From NCBI RefSeq assembly GCF_002894645.1, contig NZ_NCQY01000009.1, forward strand, positions 395,676 to 459,675: a stretch of 64,000 bases of DNA. Reading direction: 5' to 3'. A model generated the notes under the pieces. That model saw only the letters and a program-made list of their open reading frames with translations. It was not told the DNA's origin and made no database searches. Origin of the DNA: Salinibacter altiplanensis. Lineage in GTDB: Bacteria; Bacteroidota; Rhodothermia; Rhodothermales; Salinibacteraceae. Made by a program: the position numbers and the translations under genes. How positions within the stretch are numbered: the first letter of the stretch is position 1; the number at the start of each line of letters is the position of its first letter. Shown in pieces: positions 53,951-61,409 of this stretch.

Positions 53951-56900
53951 ATGCGATCTTCTGCCCTGATTGCCTCCGTCCTCGCGGTCCTTTTTGGTGG
54001 CCTCTTGCCCGTCGGCGCGCCGAGTGCCCAGGCGCAGTACTTCGGGCAGAATAAAGTCCAGTACGACCGGTTCGACTTTCGGACCCTGGAGACGGAGCAC
54101 TTCGTCTTCCATTTCTACCCGGAGGAAGAGCGGGCCGTGCGCGACGCCGCCCGGATGGCCGAGCGCTGGTACGACCGCCATACAGAGCTCTTCCTGCACC
54201 GCTTCGACGAGAAGAAGCCGATCATCTTTTACGCCAACGACGCGGACTTCCAGCAGACCAACGTGACGCCGCAGCCCATCAGCCAGGGCACCGGCGGGCT
54301 CACCGAGCCGCTGCGGGAGCGCGTCGTGATGCCCCTCTCAGCGTCGTACGGAGAGACGGACCACGTGCTGGGCCACGAGCTGGTGCACTCGTTCCAGTTT
54401 GACCTGGGCCTGAACCAGGACAGCCTCGGCATTCAGCTTCAGAACCTGCCGACGTGGCTCATCGAGGGCATGGCGGAGTACCTGTCGGTGGGCCGGCGGG
54501 ACTCGCACACGGCGATGTGGATGCGGGACGCGGTGCGCCGGGACGACATGCCGTCGTTCGAGGACCTGTCCAACCCGCGGGAGTACTTTCCCTACCGCTA
54601 CGGGCAGGCCTACCTCGCCTACCTTGGCGGCAAGTACGGGGACCCGGCCGTCACCGACCTGTTTAAGCGCGGCGGACAGGTGGGGCTCGACTCCGCCTAC
54701 GTGGAGCTGTTCGGCGTCTCGCCGGACTCGCTGACGAAGGAGTGGGGCCGGGCCACCCGCGATGCCTATCGTCCGCTCATGGAGGACCGCACGCCGCCCG
54801 ATTCCGCCGGCCAGACGGTGCTCGCCCCGGAGACGAATGGCGGGCGCATCAACATTGCCCCTTCGCTCAGCCCGGACGGGCGCTACGTGGCCTTCATCTC
54901 GGAGCGGGAGCTGTTCTCCTTTAACCTGTACGTGGCGGATGCCAAAACCGGAGAGGTGATTGCGGAGCTGGATCAGGCCGGCATGACCGGGCACTTCAAC
55001 GCACTGCGCTTTATCGACTCGGCCGGCACCTGGTCGCCCGACGGCCGCCGCCTCGCCTTCGTCAGCTTCGAGGACGGGGACAACCAGATTACGATCTGGA
55101 ACATCGTCGAGGAAGAGATCGAGCAGAGCTTCTCGGTCGACGGCGTCACGTCGATGAAGAACCCGGCGTGGTCCCCGGATGGATCAACGCTCGCTTTCGC
55201 GGGCACGGACGGCGGCATCAGCGACCTCTATGTGCTGGACCTGGAGACGGAGTCGGTGCGGCAGCTTACCGACGACCGCTACGCGGACCTCCAGCCGACG
55301 TGGGCCCCGGACGGTGAGACCCTCGCCTTTGCGACGGACCGCGCGGAGACGGACTTCGGAACGCTGGCCCCGTCGTCGAACATGGATCTGGGACTGGTCG
55401 ACGTGTCGAGTGGGGAGATCACAGTGCGCGAGCCGTTCGGCGACGCCCTGCACCACAATCCGCAGTTCGCACCGGATGGGCAGAGCCTCTACTTCATCAG
55501 CGACCAAGATGGATTCAAGGACGTGTACCGCATGGACCTGTCGAGCGGGGCGCGCTTTCGTGTGACCCGCCTCAAGACGGGCGTAAGCGGCATCACGGCC
55601 CGCTCCCCGGCCCTGTCCGTGGCCGCCCAGAACGGCGACATGGTGATGTCGGTCTTTGCCGACGGCAACTACACCGGGGTCCGTCGTCCCGCCAGTGCGG
55701 TGCAGGGCACCCGCCTCCGCCCCCCCACAGCTCGCGCGGCCTCATCGGGGAAGAGCGGGCGGGCGCCAGGGGCCGACACGACAGACGACGGAGCGACCGG
55801 CCCCGCCGCCGACACGTTGCGCACCGCCGGTCTCTTGCCCTCTCCTACGGCTCCCACTGACGGCCTCGTCGCGGCGAACCTCCGCGATTCCGAGACCGGC
55901 CTTCCGGATGCGTCCACGGACTACGAGGCCGAAGATTACGACCCGACGCTGTCTCTGGAGTCCATCTCACGGGCCAGTGGCATCGGGGTCTCCGTCGGCG
56001 GGCCGTTCGGGGGCGGGCTGGCCGGCGGCATCGGGCTCCGATTTGGCGACATGCTGGGGCACCAGACCCTCGGGATTGCCGTGCAGGCCCAGGGCTCCTT
56101 CCGCGACATCGGGGGCGGGGTGTCGTACATGAACCAGCGCAACCAGCTCAACTGGGGCGGCTCTCTCAGCCACACCCCGCTCGTCTTTTCCGCAAACACC
56201 GTCCCGGTCAGCGATGAGTCGGGACGGCTGACCGGCGTTGCGAGCGTGGTGCAGCGGGCCTTCATCACGTCTGCGGCCGGGCGGGCCTCCTACCCCCTCA
56301 GCCAAACGCGGCGCCTCGAATTCTCCGTCTCCGGGACGCGCTACGGCTTCGGAACGAACGTGCGCACGGCGGGCCTCGTCGGCGACAACACGACCGATCA
56401 GATCGAGGAGGCCTTCGGGGACCGGGATCCGAAGTACCTCGCGAGCGGGAGCGCAGCGTACGTGCGCGACTTCACGACGAACGGCCTCACGGGGCCGCTG
56501 CAGGGCGGGCGGTGGCGGCTGGAGGTGTCTCCCACCCTCGGCTCGCAGAATTTCGTAACGGCCCGCGCCGACCTGCGCCGCTACTTTTACGCGGAGCCGT
56601 TTACGTTCGCCCTCCAGGCACTCCACGTTGGCAATTACGGGGCCACGTTCGACGATGAATTCGGCGTCGGCAACGAGTACATTGGGGATTCGTACAGCCA
56701 GGGCTTCGTGCGCGGCTACAGCGTCCAGAGCATCGCGAACGGCATTCGCGAAAACGGCGGCTGCACCCGGGTGTCCGACGCCTCGACGACGTCGCAGTGC
56801 GCCGAGATCGACCGGCTCTTCGGCACCCGCGCCCTCACGACACGGGCCGAGGTTCGGATTCCCCTCCTGGGGCCGGAGCGCCTCAGCCTGATCCCGTTCC

Positions 56901-57142
56901 AGTACCTGCCCACCACCCTGGCCCCATTCGTGGACGCGGGCGTCACGTGGACGAACGACCAAGGCCCGGATTTCACCTTCGACACGGACAGCGCCGACAC
57001 CACGATTCCGGTGGTGAGCACCGGCGTGGCCGCCCGCTTCAACATCCTGGGCAACTTTCTGCTGGAGGCCTACTACGCCCGCCCCTTCCAGCGTCGCGAC
57101 ACCACCTGGGAGCTGGGCTTCCGCATCTCGCCCGGATTTTAG
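53951..57142 (+). CDS. secreted protease / beta-propeller / outer-membrane barrel fusion
   Basis: This 1063-residue protein has a Sec signal (MRSSALIASVLAVLFGGLLP, cleaved near AQAQ). A gluzincin-like peptidase domain (about 40-250) has the zinc motif HELVHSF (about 141-147) and WLIEGMAEYLS (about 168-178) with the third ligand Glu. A TolB-like WD40/PD40 propeller follows (about 290-570), with repeats such as SLSPDGRYVAFIS, TWSPDGRRLAFVS, AWSPDGSTLAFAG and TWAPDGETLAFAT. A Ser/Ala/Thr/Pro linker (about 577-660) leads to a C-terminal beta-barrel (about 670-1063) ending ISPGF with terminal Phe. It should be an outer-membrane protein with surface or periplasmic protease. ATG 53951 starts the signal peptide. 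Substrate unknown. Confidence 0.88.
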   Translation: MRSSALIASVLAVLFGGLLPVGAPSAQAQYFGQNKVQYDRFDFRTLETEHFVFHFYPEEERAVRDAARMAERWYDRHTELFLHRFDEKKPIIFYANDADFQQTNVTPQPISQGTGGLTEPLRERVVMPLSASYGETDHVLGHELVHSFQFDLGLNQDSLGIQLQNLPTWLIEGMAEYLSVGRRDSHTAMWMRDAVRRDDMPSFEDLSNPREYFPYRYGQAYLAYLGGKYGDPAVTDLFKRGGQVGLDSAYVELFGVSPDSLTKEWGRATRDAYRPLMEDRTPPDSAGQTVLAPETNGGRINIAPSLSPDGRYVAFISERELFSFNLYVADAKTGEVIAELDQAGMTGHFNALRFIDSAGTWSPDGRRLAFVSFEDGDNQITIWNIVEEEIEQSFSVDGVTSMKNPAWSPDGSTLAFAGTDGGISDLYVLDLETESVRQLTDDRYADLQPTWAPDGETLAFATDRAETDFGTLAPSSNMDLGLVDVSSGEITVREPFGDALHHNPQFAPDGQSLYFISDQDGFKDVYRMDLSSGARFRVTRLKTGVSGITARSPALSVAAQNGDMVMSVFADGNYTGVRRPASAVQGTRLRPPTARAASSGKSGRAPGADTTDDGATGPAADTLRTAGLLPSPTAPTDGLVAANLRDSETGLPDASTDYEAEDYDPTLSLESISRASGIGVSVGGPFGGGLAGGIGLRFGDMLGHQTLGIAVQAQGSFRDIGGGVSYMNQRNQLNWGGSLSHTPLVFSANTVPVSDESGRLTGVASVVQRAFITSAAGRASYPLSQTRRLEFSVSGTRYGFGTNVRTAGLVGDNTTDQIEEAFGDRDPKYLASGSAAYVRDFTTNGLTGPLQGGRWRLEVSPTLGSQNFVTARADLRRYFYAEPFTFALQALHVGNYGATFDDEFGVGNEYIGDSYSQGFVRGYSVQSIANGIRENGGCTRVSDASTTSQCAEIDRLFGTRALTTRAEVRIPLLGPERLSLIPFQYLPTTLAPFVDAGVTWTNDQGPDFTFDTDSADTTIPVVSTGVAARFNILGNFLLEAYYARPFQRRDTTWELGFRISPGF

Positions 57143-57176
57143 CGTTGACACGTTTGACGTTGGAACGTTCACCGCT

Positions 57177-58823
57177 TCACTCCGGAAGGCCCGGCTCCAC
57201 CATGAGCACGTCCTCGCGGTCGACGCGCACCACGCCGGGGTCTGCGCCGGTCGGGCTGGTGACGTACTTGCGTTCGGTGATCATGACCGGGGCCACGGCA
57301 CTGCCTTTCGACTTGCTGTAGTGGGCGGCAATGGCCGCGGCGACGTGGCGGCGGCGCGGGCCCGGCTCGGCGTCGCGGTTCGGACGGTGGAGCACGGTGT
57401 GGGCCCCTGGCACGCCGCGGGCGTGCAGCCACAGGTCGTACGGCTGGCTGGCGTGGAACGTGAGGTCGTGGTTCTGGCGGGCGTTCTTGCCGACCCACAC
57501 CTCGAAGCCCTCCCCAAGGGCGAAGCGCCGGAACGGGAAGTCGTTCACGGCCGCATCGTCCCGCCCCACGAACGGCGCAAGCTCGGCCTCTCGCTCGCTC
57601 CGGAATTGCTTGATGCCGTCGAGCGTGTCGATCGCCCGGAGGTCTTCGAGGAGTGCCTCCGCCCGGTCGGCCCGGTCGATCGTGTCGTTCAGCCGCGCCT
57701 CCGCCTCTTCCCGCGACCGCCGCGTGCCCCGAGCGCGGTCGTAGTAGTGCTCCGCGTTCTCGACGGGCGACTTGGCGGGGTCGAGGGAGATGGTGACCGG
57801 GGTCCCGTCCTCGAACAGGTCCGGCAACTCCACCTCGTCGGCCCCGTCCGGCACCCGGTCCTGCTGGGCCATGAGCAGGTGGCCCCACCGCTCGTAGCGC
57901 CCGGCCCGGCTCTCGCTCTGAAGCTCCTCCATCATCCGCTCGGCGCTCCGGCGCGCGTGTTTCACGGCCGACTCGAGGGCCTCCTCCAGCGGGTCGTAGA
58001 GGCGGTGGAAGTGCTGCCCAGCCAGCGTACGCCGCACGAAGTCGGTCACCGCAGCGTCCACCGTCTCGAACTGCTCGGTGGGAGCGTCGGCGCGGTGGCG
58101 GAGCGGAAGCAGCGAGAACACGTCCGGAAACGGGCCCGTCCCGTAGATCGCGGGCTCGGGCATGTCGAGGGCCCCGCGGATCTTCAGGGAAGCGTCGAAG
58201 AGGGCCCGCCGCTCCACATCCGTGCAGTCCTCGGGCGCATCCGTCGCAACGCCGGCCCGGTGCAGGGTCTCTCGGGCCAGGTCGCCCCCAAAGAGCGACA
58301 CGGCCGACTGGACCGCCTGACGGGTCTTGTTGCGGCTGTTTTTCCACCGCTCCTCAAACGCCTCGACCGTATCCGGCATCGGTGCCGGGTACGGCTCGGG
58401 CGCGTCGGTCCCCACGAGCTCGTCGTGACGCTGGAAGGCCGCGACAATCGTGCCGTCGGGCGCGACGTGAAAGGCGTTGGCCCGCGCGCCGAAGAGCTGC
58501 CACAGGATTCGCGCGCCGTCGTCTAGGACGAGCGACACCAGTCGGTCCCGCTCCGCAATCGCGACCCTGGCCACCGTCTGCCCGATCGCGTCCTCGAACA
58601 GGGTGGCCACGTTGCGCCGCGCCTTGTGGTACCCGGGGCGGCGGGAGAGGTAGAGAAACGGGCGCTGCACCGAGCCGCGCACCATCCAGTCCTGCTCCGC
58701 ATCACTCAGCGCGACGGTCAGCTCGTTCTTCGCCTGCGAATAGACATCGCGGACCGTCGTGCCCTCGAGGTCGGGCTGCCACTCGCGGACGAGGGCACGG
58801 AGGGTGTAGTAGTTGTTGACCAC
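57177..58823 (-). CDS. rqcH: NFACT-domain protein, RqcH-like ribosome quality control factor
   Basis: RqcH/Rqc2 proteins bind stalled 50S subunits and add C-terminal Ala tails to stuck nascent chains. Of 548 residues, the NFACT-N domain (about 1-200; MVNNYYTLRALVREW, with a DR pair in AERDRLVSLVL near residue 91) is followed by a helical coiled-coil middle (about 290-420). The NFACT-R RNA-binding domain (about 435-548) has FRRFALGEGFEVWVGKNARQ, QPYDLWLHARGVPGAHTVL and KYVTSPTGADPG. Length is close to the family norm. It converges with the preceding gene, leaving a 34-bp gap. Gene symbol by homology; tailing activity not shown. Confidence 0.9.
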   Translation of the reverse strand: MVNNYYTLRALVREWQPDLEGTTVRDVYSQAKNELTVALSDAEQDWMVRGSVQRPFLYLSRRPGYHKARRNVATLFEDAIGQTVARVAIAERDRLVSLVLDDGARILWQLFGARANAFHVAPDGTIVAAFQRHDELVGTDAPEPYPAPMPDTVEAFEERWKNSRNKTRQAVQSAVSLFGGDLARETLHRAGVATDAPEDCTDVERRALFDASLKIRGALDMPEPAIYGTGPFPDVFSLLPLRHRADAPTEQFETVDAAVTDFVRRTLAGQHFHRLYDPLEEALESAVKHARRSAERMMEELQSESRAGRYERWGHLLMAQQDRVPDGADEVELPDLFEDGTPVTISLDPAKSPVENAEHYYDRARGTRRSREEAEARLNDTIDRADRAEALLEDLRAIDTLDGIKQFRSEREAELAPFVGRDDAAVNDFPFRRFALGEGFEVWVGKNARQNHDLTFHASQPYDLWLHARGVPGAHTVLHRPNRDAEPGPRRRHVAAAIAAHYSKSKGSAVAPVMITERKYVTSPTGADPGVVRVDREDVLMVEPGLPE

Positions 58824-58968
58824 GGGTGTCGTCGGCTCGTCGAGAAGTTTAGTCTGGCACGACCAGCTAGCGGCAACGGGCCCTCACCGTGCGTTCGTTC
58901 CTGCGCGCGGCTCTTCGCCTCCGTTCGTCACCCCACTTCGTGAGTGGCCCCCACGGGAGAGTGCGTTC

Positions 58969-59154
58969 CTACGCGGTGACCACCGGCAGTTCGTCCCACC
59001 GCGTGGTGTAGCGGGGGGAGGTGTGGTCGCGCGTCATCGTCCAGTCCCGCTCGCCCGGCAGGCCCGCCGCCGTAGTGACCCCGTGCTCGCGCAGCGTCTC
59101 CTCGCAGCTGACGTAGAAGGCCTGACAGTCGATGAGGGCGATGACGGGATCCAC
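58969..59154 (-). pseudogene. umuC: umuC remnant with internal deletion
   Basis: A 61-residue frame joins two distant pieces of a Y-family DNA polymerase subunit. VIALIDCQAFYVSCE matches the first 15 residues of UmuC (catalytic Asp region). It runs directly into VTTAAGLPGERDWTMTRDHT and SPRYTTRWDELPVV, which match the UmuC C-terminal DUF4113 end. Some 350 middle residues, including most of the polymerase core, are missing with the frame kept. The GTG at 59154 is only a possible start. It lies after the umuD remnant on the same strand, the normal umuDC order. Not functional as a polymerase. Confidence 0.8.
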
Positions 59155-59338
59155 GGGCAGGAGGCAACACAATGGATGGGCCAGCACGAGGAGGCGTAGG
59201 GAGTAATACCAGTTGCGAGGGATCACCATGCACCGGACGTCTCGGAAGGCCCGTCGCGAGGCCCGCCTCGCGACGTTCTCTTCCCGTATCATCCACATGA
59301 ATGTACACAATGACCGTCGGCATTTGGCATAAGTACCC

Positions 59339-59584
59339 TCACGACACCTCGTGGATCACGTGCCGCACGACGTCTCCATCCGCCGGCTCCACGGCCCGGT
59401 CGACCACCAGGACGTCCCCGTCGGGAATGCCCGCCCGTGTCATCGACGTTCCCGAGACCCGCAGGTAGTAGGTCGCCGCTTCGGGCAGGACCGTCGGGGC
59501 TGGAGGGAGACGACATGGGCACGGTGAGGTATGCTGAGTGGGGCGTTGCGTCGATGCCTCACCACAATACAAACCATGACACAT
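59339..59584 (-). pseudogene. umuD: umuD remnant with internal deletion
   Basis: The 81-residue frame carries AATYYLRVSGTSMTRAGIPD and GDVLVVDRAVEPADGDVV, the UmuD/LexA-type peptidase core with the catalytic Ser in SGTSM. It then jumps to RHVIHEV, which resembles the normal UmuD C-terminus (VVTHVIHEV-type). The catalytic Lys segment between them is absent, and the first 30 residues lack UmuD similarity and the AGFPSP cleavage region. An ACATGT palindrome at 59592-59597 lies just upstream and might be left from an SOS operator. The gene cannot act as a normal UmuD. Confidence 0.75.
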
Positions 59585-59618
59585 ACCTCAAACATGTATA
59601 CGCCCCCTCCCGCACCCC

Positions 59619-60386
59619 TTAGTTGCCGGAGATGACGTCACCGAGGAAACCGGTTCCCCCCGGGCCCTTACTTTCCCCGCGGCTGGCAAACTCGCCGGCC
59701 ACGATGCGGTCGGCGAGACGGGAGAAGGGGAGGCTCTGCAGATACACGGTGCCAGGGCCGGTGAGTGTGGTGAGGAACAGGCCCTCCCCGCCGAAGAGCG
59801 CATTCTTAAAGCCACCGACGAACTCGATGTCGTAGTCGACCCCACTGGAGAACGCCGCGAGACAGCCGGTGTCGATCCGCAGCGTCTCGCCGGCAGCGAG
59901 CGTGCGCTCGACGACGGTCCCGCCCGCGTGAATGAACGTCCAGCCCTGTCCCGTAAGGCGCTGTAGGATAAATCCTTCGCCCCCGAAGAGCCCCGCCCCC
60001 AGGCGCTTCGTAAAGGCCACCTCGATGTCAACGTTGGCGTCGGCACAGAGGAACGCGTCCTTCTGGCACAGGAACTCGCCGCCAAAGTCATCAAGCTGGA
60101 TCGGGATGATCTTTCCCGGGTACGGAGCCGCAAACGCAACGTGACTCTTTCCCTGTCCTTCGTGGACGAACGTGGTGATAAAGAAGCTCTCTCCGGAAAT
60201 CATCCGCTTGAATCCCTTGAAGAGGCCGCCCCCGGTATTGGTCTGCATGCGGATGCCGTCGTCCATCGAGATCATGGTGCCGGCCTCGGCGCGCACTCCT
60301 TCCTGAGGGTCGAGCTCCACCTCCACGAGTTGCATGTCGTCGCCCAGGATGTCGTAGTCGATGCCGTCGGTGCGGATGGTACTCAT
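59619..60386 (-). CDS. AIM24-family protein (TIGR00266-like)
   Basis: This 255-residue soluble protein belongs to the AIM24 family, a beta-rich fold with unknown biochemical role. Visible features are ELDPQEGVRAEAGTMISMDD near the start, then GGGLFKGFKRMISGESFFIT, FGGEFLCQKDAFLCADANVD, and repeated phrases LGAGLFGGEGFILQRLTG and NALFGGEGLFLTTLTGPG, typical of the family. The ATG at 60386 begins MSTIRTDGIDYDI; the frame stays open upstream, but that part is low-complexity and overlaps the divergent gene's promoter. It is intact, unlike its umuD and Uma2 neighbours. Confidence 0.92.
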   Translation of the reverse strand: MSTIRTDGIDYDILGDDMQLVEVELDPQEGVRAEAGTMISMDDGIRMQTNTGGGLFKGFKRMISGESFFITTFVHEGQGKSHVAFAAPYPGKIIPIQLDDFGGEFLCQKDAFLCADANVDIEVAFTKRLGAGLFGGEGFILQRLTGQGWTFIHAGGTVVERTLAAGETLRIDTGCLAAFSSGVDYDIEFVGGFKNALFGGEGLFLTTLTGPGTVYLQSLPFSRLADRIVAGEFASRGESKGPGGTGFLGDVISGN

Positions 60387-60597
60387 GAGATTGAGGAGTT
60401 GGTGTGTGGAAGATGAACGGTCGTGGCACCACGAGCCGCAGCTCGCTCGTTGCCCCAACATACGAACCGGCGGGCACGGAGAGAAGCGCCGACCCTCAGA
60501 GTATGGAGGGGCCGGCGCAGGTCTTCGGCTCGGGGGATCCTTCGTCTTCACCGTTTGCTTCACGAATGTTGACGCTTTCCAAGCCGCCCCGAATGCC

Positions 60598-61105
60598 ATG
60601 CCCACCCCCAAAACGCGCGCGGAGGAGCACCAGCAGCAGTGGCAGGAGATCGTCGCCGATCCCACCCTTCGGGACCTTCCGTACAGCATCGAAACCAATC
60701 GTCGTGGCCAGATTGTCTTGCCCCCGCATAAGAATCGTCATTCTGCCCTCCAGGAAGAGACCCAGAACCTTTTGCGAGCCCACGCGCCCGAGGGACGTCA
60801 GCCCCCGGAGTTTGCAATTGCCACGTCGGAGGGCGTGAAGGCCCCAAATGTGGTCTGGTACAGTTCTGAGCGGCAGCACGAGATGCAGAAAACAGGTGAT
60901 CCAACGACGCTCGCCCCGGAGGTCTGCATCGAAGTGATGAGTGCCTCGAACGACTGGGAAGAGATGGAGCACAAGAGGGCCCTGTACCGGACGGCTGGCG
61001 CCGAGGAGGTCTGGGGGGGTGGACGAGGAGGGCACGGTTCGGGTCTTCGGAGAGGAGGAACTGGAGCAGTCCGCTCTGGCCCCCAACTTCCCGGACACGC
61101 TTTAA
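60598..61105 (+). pseudogene. Uma2-family (DUF820) nuclease-like gene, frameshifted
   Basis: The frame from ATG 60598 (MPTPKTRAEEHQQQW) gives a Uma2-like protein: LRDLPYSIETNRRGQIVLPP, APNVVWYSSERQ, PEVCIEVMSASN and KRALYRTAGAEEVW, including the PD-(D/E)xK-type acidic and Lys positions. At a run of seven G (61013-61019) the frame breaks. Continuing with one G fewer restores VDEEGTVRVFGEEELEQSAL and APNFPDTL then a TAA at 61103-61105, the normal end. With seven G the frame instead runs on through the next element to 61476. So the gene is either broken or switches frame by slippage. It is divergent from the AIM24 gene. Confidence 0.75.
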
Positions 61106-61366
61106 GAGTCTGTTTTAATTTATCTCTCGGGCCCCCCGGGGAGTACTTCCTCGCCCTGCTCGGGGCGCTCCGAGCGGCCTTGACGGGCTGCAAATCGCCC
61201 CTTTATTCGGCCGGTAGCACTCTGAAAGCACTTCACTGCACGGCAGCACTAGCTTCGCGTCGCTTCGCTGGCGCTCAGGGCGCACCACTACAGGCCTCGT
61301 TCAGGGTGCGATTTTCGCTCCGTCGATTCTTGCTCTCGCGATCCGACCCAAAATCAAAACAGACTC
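61106..61366. mobile_element. 261-bp element with terminal inverted repeats (MITE-like)
   Basis: The left end GAGTCTGTTTTAATTTA (61106-61122) and the right end, read on the minus strand as GAGTCTGTTTTGATTTT (61350-61366), match at 15 of 17 positions. No transposase frame lies between them. The element starts on the base after the restored Uma2 stop codon. No target-site duplication is obvious (TTAA on the left, CAAG on the right). It may be a miniature transposable element or the deleted remains of an insertion sequence. Confidence 0.65.
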
Positions 61367-61409
61367 CAAGGCAGACCCGACGTGTCCTCGGCACCACCTG
61401 TTTTCTCCA

